Source: Cecembia lonarensis LW9
GTDB lineage: Bacteria > Bacteroidota > Bacteroidia > Cytophagales > Cyclobacteriaceae
Reading direction: 5' to 3'
Assembly (NCBI RefSeq): GCF_000298295.1
Contig: NZ_AMGM01000006.1
Coordinates: forward strand, 57,232-121,231
DNA: 64,000 nt
A program made the translations under genes and the position numbers. A model generated the notes under the pieces. It ran no database searches. It saw only the letters and a program-made list of their open reading frames with translations, and was not told the DNA's origin. Positions 19,297-27,311 of the stretch are shown here, in pieces. Numbering within the stretch: position 1 is the first letter of the stretch; each line of letters starts with the position of its first letter.

Positions 19297-19325
19297 CGTT
19301 AACGGTTAACGTGTTAACTGTTAAC
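19297..19325. repeat. four-fold GTTAAC heptad repeat
   Basis: Four copies of a unit NGTTAAC at 19297-19303, 19304-19310, 19312-19318 and 19319-19325, with one extra base between the second and third. Each contains the palindrome GTTAAC. It lies 17 nt beyond the caiB stop, in the same intergenic gap as the purine heptads, and could be part of the same element or a binding site cluster. Confidence 0.65.
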
Positions 19326-19341
19326 ATTGAAAGTTAAAGGA

Positions 19342-20412
19342 TTATCCCATGATCTTAAAAGCTACAGTTTTAACCCTTTTAGTGGGTTGTCCTTCCATAT
19401 CTTCTTCAAGGATCAAACTGCTGTCTTGCTCTTCTTCGAAAACTTCCTTCATGTCTTTGATTTGACCGAAAGGGACCTGATTTTCCAATAACAATGGGAC
19501 CCATTGGGAGGATGGTTTTTTAAGGAAAGCTTCTTTCAAATATCGAGTTAATGCTGTTCTATGTTGTACACGGAAAGTATTGGTTTCAAATCTGGAATCA
19601 GTAATCAGGGCCGAAAGGCCTAGTAGCTGGCATAGTTTTTCAAATTGCCTGTCACTACCGACGGCAAGTACCAGCCATTTACCATCCGCACAAGTAAAAG
19701 TTTCCCCATAAGGAGCAATATTGGGATGCAATGAGCCTATTCTTTGGGGAATATGTCCATTCATCAGCCAGTTAGAAGCTTGATTGGCCAGCGCAGTGAG
19801 TCCCGCCTCATACAAAGAAACACTTACTTTCCTTCCTTTTCCGTCAATTGCGCTTTCTAACAAAGCACAGAGTATGCCTTCTTTCAATTGATGGGCTGCC
19901 ATAATATCAATCATGGCCAAGGGCATTTTCAGGGGAGGGGAGTCAACTTCCCCGTTCATCGCCATGTAACCCGTTTCCGCCTGAAGGACTACATCATAAG
20001 CCACCCTTGGATCGTTATCCGCAAAACCAATAATCTCAGCATAGATCAATTTAGGGTTTACCTTGGATAAGGTGTCATGGTCGAATTTGAGTTTTTGTGC
20101 ATCCCCTGGCTTGAAGTTAAGCAGGACAATGTGTGCTGTTGCTATCAATTCAATTACTTCCTGGTAATCTTCTTGATTCTTGAGGTTTTTGAAAATGGAT
20201 TTTTTTCCAAAGTTTGCAGCTGCATAGTAGGCAGAAACTGGGTGTTGCTGATTTTCTTCAGGAAGTTTCCACTGTCTTGTGACATCTCCTCCGGTTACTT
20301 TGTTTTCGACTTTTATCACTTTAGCGCCCAATTCTGCAAAAAATGTACCTACAAGGGGGCCTGCGAGTACGCTTGAAAGTTCAACGATTTTGAGGTTTTG
20401 GAAGCTTTTCAT
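19342..20412 (-). CDS. CaiB/BaiF-type (family III) CoA transferase
   Basis: A 356-residue enzyme that moves CoA between carboxylic acids, or acts as an alpha-methylacyl-CoA racemase-like protein. N-terminal KIVELSSVLAGPLVGTFFAELGAKVIKVE is the family signature. The catalytic Asp is probably in the segment YDVVLQAETGYMAMNG (positions 145-160), followed by PLAMIDIMAAHQLKEGIL. Length is near the lower end for the family. It lies downstream of the scoB gene beyond a terminator-like hairpin. The substrate is unknown; its neighbours suggest acyl-CoA or ketone-body metabolism. Confidence 0.88.
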   Translation of the reverse strand: MKSFQNLKIVELSSVLAGPLVGTFFAELGAKVIKVENKVTGGDVTRQWKLPEENQQHPVSAYYAAANFGKKSIFKNLKNQEDYQEVIELIATAHIVLLNFKPGDAQKLKFDHDTLSKVNPKLIYAEIIGFADNDPRVAYDVVLQAETGYMAMNGEVDSPPLKMPLAMIDIMAAHQLKEGILCALLESAIDGKGRKVSVSLYEAGLTALANQASNWLMNGHIPQRIGSLHPNIAPYGETFTCADGKWLVLAVGSDRQFEKLCQLLGLSALITDSRFETNTFRVQHRTALTRYLKEAFLKKPSSQWVPLLLENQVPFGQIKDMKEVFEEEQDSSLILEEDMEGQPTKRVKTVAFKIMG

Positions 20413-20423
20413 AAACCCTAATT

Positions 20424-20455
20424 AAAAAAAATCCTGCTTTTGGCCAAAAACAGGA
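20424..20455 (-). terminator. terminator after scoB
   Basis: A long imperfect palindrome with outer arms TCCTG (20432-20436) and CAGGA (20451-20455) around TTTTGGCCAAAA, followed on the minus strand by a T-run (20424-20430). It would stop leftward transcription after scoB and before caiB. Confidence 0.65.
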
Positions 20456-20465
20456 ATTTTTCATT

Positions 20466-21125
20466 TCAATCAAATGTCATTTCCGGAACTTCCCCTTCAA
20501 TTACGAGCCTTCCTTCTGTTTTGCTTTGGATTTCCTCTACACTTACACCAGGGGCCCTTTCCAAAAGTTTGAACCCACCTTCTGGAAGGATTTCCAAAAC
20601 AGCCAGGTCAGTCACTACCTTTTTGACACAACGCAGCCCTGTTATGGGTAGTGCACACTTTTTCAATAGCTTGGACTGTCCGTCCTTGCTGCAGTGCTGC
20701 ATGGCCACAATGATATTTTCAGCTGATGCCACCAGGTCCATTGCTCCCCCCATACCTTTGACCATTTTACCAGGAATTTTCCAATTGGCGATGTCTCCGT
20801 TTTCTGATACTTCCATTGCTCCTAAAATTGTCAACTGCACATGTCCACCCCGGATCATCGCAAAAGACTCCGCAGAATTGAAGAGTGAAGAACCTTTGAG
20901 CATGGTGATGGTTTGCTTACCGGCATTGATCAGATCAGGATCAATTAGGTCTTCAGTAGGGAAGGGGCCAATGCCCAATAATCCATTTTCAGACTGTAAT
21001 ACTACATCTAAATTGTCAGGGATATAGTTGGCGACCAAAGTGGGGATTCCGATGCCTAAGTTGATGTATTGTCCGTTTTTTACCTCTTTGGCTATTCTTT
21101 GGGCTATTTGGTTCTTATTCAGCAT
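20466..21125 (-). CDS. scoB: 3-oxoacid CoA-transferase subunit B
   Basis: A 219-residue beta subunit of a family I CoA transferase (SCOT type), which moves CoA from succinyl-CoA to acetoacetate or related acids. The active-site Glu lies in VVLQSENGLLGIGPFP (E-N-G motif), after the N-terminal GQYINLGIGIPTLVANYIP. VKGMGGAMDLVA and the C-terminal EIQSKTEGRL are also typical. Its partner subunit A is upstream on the same strand but 185 bp away, where heptad repeats and a hairpin separate them; in most genomes the two subunits are adjacent or overlapping. Confidence 0.93.
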   Translation of the reverse strand: MLNKNQIAQRIAKEVKNGQYINLGIGIPTLVANYIPDNLDVVLQSENGLLGIGPFPTEDLIDPDLINAGKQTITMLKGSSLFNSAESFAMIRGGHVQLTILGAMEVSENGDIANWKIPGKMVKGMGGAMDLVASAENIIVAMQHCSKDGQSKLLKKCALPITGLRCVKKVVTDLAVLEILPEGGFKLLERAPGVSVEEIQSKTEGRLVIEGEVPEMTFD

Positions 21126-21181
21126 TGTTTTCGGTTTTTTATTCTTTTTCTAGAAATTTATTGCCTATGGGTAACTTCCGA

Positions 21182-21216
21182 AATTCTTGTTTCTTTTCTC
21201 TTGGTTCTATGTTTTT
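21182..21216 (-). repeat. degenerate 7-bp tandem repeat array, scoA-scoB gap
   Basis: Five 7-bp units on the plus strand starting AATTCTT (21182-21188) and GTTTCTT (21189-21195); read on the minus strand they follow the same A-A-G-A-rich heptad as the array after purL. It lies between the two CoA-transferase subunits. More degenerate than the other arrays. Confidence 0.55.
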
Positions 21217-21248
21217 ATTTTTCCAGCCCTGCAACCTGGCTCCTCGCT

Positions 21249-21272
21249 AAAAAGCTATCAAAATAGCTTTTT
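21249..21272. terminator. perfect hairpin between the CoA-transferase subunits
   Basis: AAAAAGCTAT (21249-21258) and ATAGCTTTTT (21263-21272) form a perfect 10-bp stem with a CAAA loop. It has the shape of a symmetrical rho-independent terminator. Placed inside the presumed scoA-scoB operon, it would reduce scoB expression unless scoB has its own promoter. Confidence 0.6.
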
Positions 21273-21285
21273 ATAACGCTCGGCC

Positions 21286-21320
21286 CTCTCTTGATTCTTG
21301 ATTCTAGTCTCTAGCTTCTT
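21286..21320 (-). repeat. degenerate 7-bp tandem repeat array overlapping the scoA stop
   Basis: Five 7-bp units, including GATTCTT (21293-21299), GATTCTA (21300-21306) and GTCTCTA (21307-21313). On the minus strand the unit reads GARNCNA, the same family as the array after purL. The last units overlap the stop codon and final codons of scoA, so the array reaches into coding sequence. Confidence 0.7.
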
Positions 21321-22015
21321 TCTCCAGTCACCGTCCGTTGCTCTATCCTTTTCTCATAATCTATACCCTGGAAGATCCTTTGCACGTAAATGCCGGGTGT
21401 ATGGATCTGATTTGGGTCTAAATCTCCTGCGGGCACCAGTTCTTCTACTTCTGCGATAGTAATTCTACCTGCGGCTGCCATCATGGGGTTGAAGTTTCTG
21501 GCTGTACCTTTGAAGATCAGATTACCCGCGGTATCTCCCTTCCAAGCTTTAACAATCGCAAAGTCTGCCTTTAACCACCTTTCCATAAGGTATAATTTTC
21601 CGTCAAATTCCCGAAGTTCCTTTCCTTCTGCTACTTCTGTACCCACACCTGCTGGGGTAAAAAAGGCGGGTATGCCTGCACCTCCTGCCCTTACCCTTTC
21701 AGCCAGTGTTCCCTGAGGAATTAGTTCTACTTCCAGTTCGCCTGAAAGCAACTGACGCTCAAACTCAGCATTTTCTCCCACATAGGAGGATATCATTTTT
21801 TTGACCATCCGTTTTTTCAACATAAGTCCTATGCCAAAATCGTCAACACCAGCATTATTGGAAATGCAGGTAAGACCTTTAATGTCCCTTTGCAATAGGG
21901 CATCAATGCTGTTTTCAGGGATTCCGGAAAGACCAAAGCCTCCTAGCATAAGAACGGCACCAGAGGGGATGTCTTTAACAGCCTCTTCAGCATTTGCCAC
22001 TGTTTTGTTGATCAT
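21311..22015 (-). CDS. scoA: 3-oxoacid CoA-transferase subunit A
   Basis: A 234-residue alpha subunit of the SCOT-type CoA transferase. The family features are the N-terminal [27 protein letters not shown] with the GGFGLxGxPE loop that contributes to the oxyanion and CoA site, [14 protein letters not shown], and [16 protein letters not shown]. The C-terminus ends in TGERS, coded partly by the heptad array, which suggests the terminal codons were replaced or extended. Downstream spacing to scoB is 185 bp, unusual for this pair. Confidence 0.93.
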   Translation of the reverse strand: MINKTVANAEEAVKDIPSGAVLMLGGFGLSGIPENSIDALLQRDIKGLTCISNNAGVDDFGIGLMLKKRMVKKMISSYVGENAEFERQLLSGELEVELIPQGTLAERVRAGGAGIPAFFTPAGVGTEVAEGKELREFDGKLYLMERWLKADFAIVKAWKGDTAGNLIFKGTARNFNPMMAAAGRITIAEVEELVPAGDLDPNQIHTPGIYVQRIFQGIDYEKRIEQRTVTGERS

Positions 22016-22047
22016 AGAAAAGTTATTTTTGGGTTATAGATTTTATA

Positions 22048-22977
22048 TCAGCAGGCAAGGAGCCTAAGAGCCGCTTCTTTATCCTGCTGGAGTTGTCCTT
22101 TTAATTCATCGAGATCAGAAAATTTAACTTCTGGCCTTAGGTAAGCTTTTAATTGGACAGCTATTCTTTTGTCGTAAAGGTCTCCATCAAAGTCAAACAA
22201 ATTCACTTCTATGGTCTGACTATTACCATTTACGGTAGGTCTGTTTCCAATGTTGAGCATACCCTGATGGGTTTCCCCTTCCACATTGGCTGTCACGGCG
22301 TAAGCGCCATCACATGGTATCAATTTATAATCATGCGGAATATGTATATTGGCAGTAGGAAAACCAATGGCCCTTCCCAGTTGCTGTCCTTTGATGATTA
22401 TCCCGTTTAGCTCATATGGCCTGCCCAGGTATTCATTGGCCACCTCTACTTTTCCCTCCTCCAATGCCTTCCTTATTTTCGTGCTTGAAACCCCCACATT
22501 ATCCACGTCTTCCCTGGAAATTTCTTCCAGCTCAAAACCAAAGTGATGCATATTGGCCTTCAGGTAGTCAAATCCGCCTTCCCTGTTTTTACCAAAGCGA
22601 TGGTCATATCCTATGACCAATTTACGGGTTTTAATGGTATCTACGAGTATTTGTTGGATAAATTCGGCCGAACTCAGTGCGGCAAATTCTTTGGTAAATG
22701 GTATAGTAAGGAGGTGATCTATGCCAAAATCTTTCAGTAATTTGGTTTTCTCTTCAAATGTGGTCAGCAGCCTCAGGTTATGCTCATTGGGATAAAGCAC
22801 CAGCCTAGGATGTGGCCAAAATGTAATGAGTATGGTTTCTCCGCCAATTTCATCGGCAATGGTTCTGATTCTTTTTAATATTTTTTGATGCCCTAGGTGC
22901 ACACCATCAAACGTACCACTGGTGACTACCGGATTGTTTACCTTCCCAAAGTGGTCCGTTCCCTCATAAATTCTCAT
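22048..22977 (-). CDS. ribF: bifunctional riboflavin kinase/FAD synthetase
   Basis: A 309-residue enzyme that makes FMN and then FAD from riboflavin. The N-terminal adenylyltransferase domain carries SGTFDGVHLGHQKIL (HxGH) and the ISSTKIRKAL-like segment VGVSSTKIRKALEEG; the C-terminal kinase domain has GQQLGRAIGFPTANI, YAVTANVEGETHQGMLNIGNRPTV and the catalytic Glu in TIEVNLFDFDGDLY. Complete and of normal length. Start overlaps the truB end by 14 bp. Last gene of the ftsX-DUF3098-uppP-truB-ribF unit. Confidence 0.96.
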   Translation of the reverse strand: MRIYEGTDHFGKVNNPVVTSGTFDGVHLGHQKILKRIRTIADEIGGETILITFWPHPRLVLYPNEHNLRLLTTFEEKTKLLKDFGIDHLLTIPFTKEFAALSSAEFIQQILVDTIKTRKLVIGYDHRFGKNREGGFDYLKANMHHFGFELEEISREDVDNVGVSSTKIRKALEEGKVEVANEYLGRPYELNGIIIKGQQLGRAIGFPTANIHIPHDYKLIPCDGAYAVTANVEGETHQGMLNIGNRPTVNGNSQTIEVNLFDFDGDLYDKRIAVQLKAYLRPEVKFSDLDELKGQLQQDKEAALRLLAC

Positions 22978-23650
22978 GGGGTCTTGTTTTGATTTTTGTG
23001 ATCAACTCATCTAATTGCTCTGCTTTTTCCAACTCGAAAGCTCCTATCCTGGTTCGGCATAGGGCTGAAAGATAAGCGCCAACTTCTAATATTTCTCCAA
23101 GATCTCTGGCCAGGCTGCGGATATAAGTGCCTTTGGAACAAACTACCCTGAAGTGTACTTCAGGATTTTCAAAACCGGTAATTTCAAATTCTGAAACTGT
23201 CACAGGCCTTGGGTCAAGTTTGACTTCCTGACCTTTTCTTGCCGCTTTATATACCCTTTTTCCATCTACCTTGATAGCGGAGTGTGCCGGTGGGATCTGC
23301 ATGATCTCTCCTGTGAGTTGTACTGCTGCGTTTTTAATATCCTCTAATTTTAAGTGAGATGTATCTGCTACATCTATTACTTCTCTTTCGAGGTCGTAAC
23401 TTTCTGTGGTTTTACCCAGAACAAAAGTGCCGGTGTATTCTTTTTCCTGACCCATGTAGGTTTCAATGGATTTGGTTTTTTTTCCTGCACATACGATCAG
23501 AAGCCCTGTGGCCAGCGGGTCTAATGTGCCTGCATGTCCCACTTTTTTGATTTTTAGGGCATTGCGGATTTTTTTGACCACGTCAAAAGATGTCCATTCG
23601 TAAGGTTTGTCCACTAAGAACACTTCACCGTAGGCTGTTTTTTCCTCCAT
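22964..23650 (-). CDS. truB: tRNA pseudouridine(55) synthase
   Basis: A 228-residue enzyme that forms pseudouridine 55 in the T loop of tRNAs. The N-terminal motif VDKPYEWTSFDVVKKIR and the catalytic Asp box GHAGTLDPLATGLLIV are intact; the later KGTYIRSLARDLGE motif is also present. The start at 23650 (MEEKTAYGEV) was chosen because it lies 1 nt after uppP; ATG at 23680 would add ten residues that do not fit the family. It lacks a long C-terminal PUA extension, as in other Bacteroidota. Confidence 0.95.
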   Translation of the reverse strand: MEEKTAYGEVFLVDKPYEWTSFDVVKKIRNALKIKKVGHAGTLDPLATGLLIVCAGKKTKSIETYMGQEKEYTGTFVLGKTTESYDLEREVIDVADTSHLKLEDIKNAAVQLTGEIMQIPPAHSAIKVDGKRVYKAARKGQEVKLDPRPVTVSEFEITGFENPEVHFRVVCSKGTYIRSLARDLGEILEVGAYLSALCRTRIGAFELEKAEQLDELITKIKTRPHENL

Positions 23651-23651
23651 T

Positions 23652-24446
23652 CTACAAATATACACCAGAGAAAATGGCAATCAGTCCCACTATGGTACAA
23701 TAGATGGCAAAATAAGTGAGTTTGCTTTTACGAACCAGTGCAATCATCCAGATACAGGCTAGGTAACCGGAAATAAAGGCTGCGATGAAACCTACAGCCA
23801 AGTAACCGAAAGTATCTTCGGTGAAGACAAGTCCTCCATCAAGGATGTCTTTTGCTATTTTTCCGAAAATCAGGGGTACTACCATTAGAAATGAGAAACG
23901 GGCAGCTTTATTTTTATCAATCCCAAGAAGCACCGAAGTAGAGATGGTGGCTCCTGAACGGGAAATTCCAGGTAACATGGCCACTGCTTGGGCCAGGCCT
24001 ATGATGACTGCATTTTGAAAAGTGACTCCTTTTTCTGTGTTTTTAGCTTTATCTGCTAAGAACAATAAAAGTGCGGTTACCAGTAACATGCTGCCTACGA
24101 ATACTATTTTTCCGCCAAAAAACTGTTCCAGTTGCTCCTCAAAGAAAAGACCTACAATAACTGCCGGTATCATTGATACAATGATTTTTACAGAAAACTG
24201 AGTTTCTTGATTCCAATCTTTTCTGAAAAGTCTTGTTAATATTTCCACAATATCTTTTCTGAAAACAAGAATCGTGGCCAAAGCAGAGGCAAAATGCAGG
24301 ACCACCGTAAACATCAGGCTTTCCTCAGGAAGCCTGTCATTTCCCAATAAAGCCGCACCAAGTTCCAGATGACCACTTGAAGAAACAGGCAAAAATTCAG
24401 TCAGTCCTTGGATGATTCCAAGGATGAATGCGTCAAGAATTTCCAT
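23652..24446 (-). CDS. uppP: undecaprenyl-diphosphatase
   Basis: A 264-residue inner-membrane phosphatase of the UppP/BacA family that recycles undecaprenyl pyrophosphate to the lipid carrier used in peptidoglycan and O-antigen synthesis. Two signature motifs are clear: GLTEFLPVSSSGHLELG near the N-terminus and MLPGISRSGATISTS in the middle, with the functional Glu, Ser, His and Arg residues. Seven to eight transmembrane segments are visible. Placed between DUF3098 and truB with 3 and 1 nt gaps. Confidence 0.95.
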   Translation of the reverse strand: MEILDAFILGIIQGLTEFLPVSSSGHLELGAALLGNDRLPEESLMFTVVLHFASALATILVFRKDIVEILTRLFRKDWNQETQFSVKIIVSMIPAVIVGLFFEEQLEQFFGGKIVFVGSMLLVTALLLFLADKAKNTEKGVTFQNAVIIGLAQAVAMLPGISRSGATISTSVLLGIDKNKAARFSFLMVVPLIFGKIAKDILDGGLVFTEDTFGYLAVGFIAAFISGYLACIWMIALVRKSKLTYFAIYCTIVGLIAIFSGVYL

Positions 24447-24449
24447 GAA

Positions 24450-24677
24450 TTACTTGGTTTCTGGTTTTTTGAAAATTGCGTAAAACTGAAATAAAAATCC
24501 AATTAGGGTTATGATTGGTCCTAAAGTTAAGCCCATAAATCCAAAACCGTGTGGTTCTTTATCCAAACCAATGATGGTGAATCCCAAAACAATGATACCT
24601 ATACCGATAAGCATAAGCCTATAATTCGATTTTTCGAAAGGAGATGGTGAATTTGCCATTTTAATAAAGTTCGTCAA
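24450..24677 (-). CDS. DUF3098 family membrane protein
   Basis: A 75-residue protein with two transmembrane helices (LMLIGIGIIVLGFTIIGL and LGPIITLIGFLFQFYAIF). The short cytoplasmic N-terminus with PFEKSNYRLM and the GFMGLTLGP loop are family features. The function is unknown, but in Bacteroidota it sits almost always between ftsX and uppP, as here, with 17 bp overlap with ftsX. A role in envelope or division is possible from context only. Confidence 0.8.
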   Translation of the reverse strand: MTNFIKMANSPSPFEKSNYRLMLIGIGIIVLGFTIIGLDKEPHGFGFMGLTLGPIITLIGFLFQFYAIFKKPETK

Positions 24678-25545
24678 GTGACATATTTAAATATTTATTT
24701 ACGGCCTGCAAAGTACTGAACAGGGAGAGCATGGCGCCTATGATGACCAAGCCCCCAAACAGGTAGTACAATAAGGTGTAATTTTGCAAGAGTGCGAATC
24801 CGTCAATATTGGCTTTGGTGTATTCAATGATTAAAAAGAGTAGGGCAGAGGCAATAAGTCCTGCCAGGATACCGAAAAAGAAAGCTCTGAGTAAAAAAGG
24901 TTTGCGTATAAAACCTCTGGTGGCACCTACCAACTGCATGCTGCGAATCAGAAAGCGTTGGGAAAATAAGGCCAATTTAATGGTGTTGTTGATCAACATC
25001 ACCACCGTGAAAATAAGAATCAGGATAAAACCACCCATTACAATGGCCACCTTGGTCAGGTTTTGATTAATGGAGTCAACCAAATCTGCCATATAGGTAA
25101 CTTCAAATACCCCATCAATCTGCTGTATTTCAGCGACAATTTCGAGAATCTGCTCAGATGTTTGGTATGCTTCAGCTATGGCAATGGTATAGCTATCTCT
25201 CAGGGGATTATCATCTAAAAATTGGGCAAAATCCTCGCCTGTATCCTGAAGGAAGACCTGTGCTGCCTCATCTTGGGAAATAAATTTAACACCAATATTT
25301 TCTTCCTTAGATAAAACATAGGGTTTGGATTCAAGTAAATTCCCTATCCTTGTGATTTGGGCTGCAGAAAGGTTTTTGTTCAAAAAAACCTGAATTTCTA
25401 TGTTTTCCCGAATCAGACTGGTCAGTGTTTTAGCCTGAATGACAATCACACCAAAAAGGCCGACAATAAATAAAGAAAGGGTGGTACTGAACAGTACAGA
25501 GATAAATTTAAACCGTCCTAACCGTGTTTTTTTCCTTGGATTCAC
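24661..25545 (-). CDS. ftsX: cell division protein FtsX
   Basis: A 294-residue inner-membrane protein that partners the ATPase FtsE and activates peptidoglycan hydrolases during division. It has the FtsX layout: a first helix near residues 12-33, a periplasmic domain with IEIQVFLNKNLSAAQ, and three C-terminal helices in which RSMQLVGATRGFIRKPFLLRAFFFG is the conserved cytoplasmic loop. Its partner ftsE is about 36 kb to the right (61692-62402), not adjacent. First gene of a conserved envelope operon. Confidence 0.93.
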   Translation of the reverse strand: MNPRKKTRLGRFKFISVLFSTTLSLFIVGLFGVIVIQAKTLTSLIRENIEIQVFLNKNLSAAQITRIGNLLESKPYVLSKEENIGVKFISQDEAAQVFLQDTGEDFAQFLDDNPLRDSYTIAIAEAYQTSEQILEIVAEIQQIDGVFEVTYMADLVDSINQNLTKVAIVMGGFILILIFTVVMLINNTIKLALFSQRFLIRSMQLVGATRGFIRKPFLLRAFFFGILAGLIASALLFLIIEYTKANIDGFALLQNYTLLYYLFGGLVIIGAMLSLFSTLQAVNKYLNMSLDELY

Positions 25546-25602
25546 CCTCTTTTATATTTTGAATTCTGCCAAAATTAAACAGCTTCCTGAATTAAACCAA
25601 CC

Positions 25603-26298
25603 TTAGCTACTTAATTTGATTTCCAGTACTTTTTTATCAGCCACCGCAAATACCCTGTCATTTTTGCCACATTCCATTTTTGCCAATCCGGTAAAACGCC
25701 CAAAAGCTGGGAGAATGATCCTTTCAGGTGAAACAAAGAAGCAGGGCATGGTCAATTTTTGCCTTCCCGCTCCATAAAGTGAAACCCCTGGATGGATATG
25801 TCCGCATACATTGATCGTATTAACGGGAATACTGGGTTCAGGTTCATGGGAGAGAACCAATTCACCTAATATGATGGATTGGTCATGTAGTTGCCAGTAT
25901 TCAGAACGGTAAAAACCTTCAGGCAATATGTCATGGTTTCCCTTTATCAAGTGGAATTTGATTTTTGGGTATAGGCTAAGAAAAGCCTCTAAATCATGCC
26001 AGGAATTGTTGAAATCACTGTGGAACAAATCGCCCAAGAAAAAGATCTCTTTTGGAGCAAAACGGTTGATCAGGCTTTCAATTTTGAGGTAATCGACCAA
26101 ATGGACTTTTTCCGGTACAGGAATCCCTGCTTTCCTGAAATGTGCGGCCTTGCCAAAATGAGGATCTGCAATCAATAAACAATGATGCTTTGGAAGAAAA
26201 ATAGCTTTTTCCGGTAAAAGTAGGAAGTGTGTATTTTTCAATGTCAATTCCAAAGGGATTGTTTGGGTTGAAACTTTGGGTTTAGATTGCTGATGCAT
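25603..26298 (-). CDS. pdeM: calcineurin-like phosphoesterase, PdeM-type
   Basis: A 231-residue metallophosphoesterase of the family found with ligase-associated DNA repair loci. All metal motifs are present: IADPHFGKAAHFR (DxH), FLGDLFHSD (GDxxH), LIKGNHDIL (GNHD), VLSHEPEP and NVCGHIHPG (GHxH). The HFRKAGIPVP segment is the family hallmark. Homologues are typically clustered with an ATP-dependent ligase, a Lhr-type helicase and a nuclease; none of these is in the neighbourhood, so it stands alone here. Confidence 0.88.
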   Translation of the reverse strand: MHQQSKPKVSTQTIPLELTLKNTHFLLLPEKAIFLPKHHCLLIADPHFGKAAHFRKAGIPVPEKVHLVDYLKIESLINRFAPKEIFFLGDLFHSDFNNSWHDLEAFLSLYPKIKFHLIKGNHDILPEGFYRSEYWQLHDQSIILGELVLSHEPEPSIPVNTINVCGHIHPGVSLYGAGRQKLTMPCFFVSPERIILPAFGRFTGLAKMECGKNDRVFAVADKKVLEIKLSS

Positions 26299-26381
26299 TT
26301 CAAAAAAGCCAGTAACAGTTGAACATTTTCAGACGTAAAAGTATTACTATACTTTGAAACCTGATAATAAAACAGCATACT

Positions 26382-26819
26382 ATGATTAAAAAGTCAATTT
26401 ACTTAAGTGTTTTATTGAGCTTAGGCCTTCTTAACCTGGCATTGGCCCAGAAAGCTGATGATATTTTGGGGCAATGGTATAATACAGAAAAGGATGCTAA
26501 AATTGAAATTTTTAAAGATGGAGGTAAGTATTTTGGCAGGGTAGTTTGGCTCAAAGATCCAGTAGAAAACGGAAAACCTGTAATGGATGCCAATAATTCA
26601 GATAAATCTAAAAGAACTAGACCTATCATCGGGATGAAGTTATTGGAGGATTTTGAATTTAAAGGAAGCAGTTGGGAAAATGGAAGTATTTACGATCCCA
26701 GAAATGGGAAGACCTATTCCAGTACCATCAAGAAAAAAGCAGAAAACATTTTAGAAGTGAGGGGATTTATTGGGGTTTCTTTGATTGGCAGAACAGTAGA
26801 ATGGACCAAAGCCCAATAA
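26382..26819 (+). CDS. DUF2147 family secreted protein
   Basis: A 145-residue protein with a signal peptide (LLSLGLLNLALAQ) and a single DUF2147 beta-barrel-like domain, recognised from ILGQWYNTEKDAKIEIF, YFGRVVWLKDP, RPIIGMKLLEDFE, GSIYDPRNGKTYSSTIKK and the final RTVEWTK. The domain binds an unknown small ligand. It is likely periplasmic. A single-gene unit divergent from pdeM. Confidence 0.88.
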   Translation: MIKKSIYLSVLLSLGLLNLALAQKADDILGQWYNTEKDAKIEIFKDGGKYFGRVVWLKDPVENGKPVMDANNSDKSKRTRPIIGMKLLEDFEFKGSSWENGSIYDPRNGKTYSSTIKKKAENILEVRGFIGVSLIGRTVEWTKAQ

Positions 26820-26833
26820 TTTTCCGGTTTATT

Positions 26834-27223
26834 TTATTCCCAAATTCCATCCGGGACGATTTCAAGCACATGACCGAATGGGTCTTCGAAGTAGCTGCTT
26901 TTCAGGCCATCCTTCCATTCTTGCTCATGGGTAATTTGAATTCCACTTTTTTTTAAGGTATTGATACTTTCCTGATAATCATCTTGGCTTACTTCAAATG
27001 CAATATGCTGTTTACCAGTGGCAAAGTGGGGCGGAAGTGTTGATTCATTTTTGGTAGCTTCCGGCAAAAAACAAAGTAAAACAGCATTCCCACATCTAAA
27101 AAAGATGTGCCTGTCCTTCACTTTGGATATGATCGGCATGCGGAGCATTTTGTGGTAAAATGCTTCGGCCAGTTCCAAGTCATGTATGTATAGGCAGGAT
27201 TCTTTAATTTGTGTGAATTTCAT
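26834..27223 (-). CDS. VOC-superfamily (glyoxalase/dioxygenase-like) protein
   Basis: A 129-residue protein of the vicinal oxygen chelate fold. Its two beta-alpha-beta-beta-beta modules are visible: SCLYIHDLELAEAFYHKML with a leading His-like metal position replaced, and HIAFEVSQDDYQESINTL, GLKSSYFEDPFGHVLEIV with the metal residues His and Glu. The function cannot be told from the family. ATG at 27223 was chosen because the extra N-terminal residues from 27256 precede the first strand and are not conserved in the family. Confidence 0.75.
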   Translation of the reverse strand: MKFTQIKESCLYIHDLELAEAFYHKMLRMPIISKVKDRHIFFRCGNAVLLCFLPEATKNESTLPPHFATGKQHIAFEVSQDDYQESINTLKKSGIQITHEQEWKDGLKSSYFEDPFGHVLEIVPDGIWE

Positions 27224-27311
27224 ATTTAAAGTTAACCTTATCCCATAATTTTTCAAATCCGATCAAATGGTGCTTCAATCATTGGTCTAGGGATAAACCA
27301 TTGTGGGAAAT

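Noticed and set aside
22494..22503. TTATCCACG, a one-mismatch DnaA box
   Set aside because: It lies inside ribF coding sequence, is isolated, and is expected by chance.
25603..26298. A ligase-associated DNA damage response cluster around pdeM
   Set aside because: No ligase, helicase or partner nuclease gene is present in the neighbourhood; pdeM stands alone.
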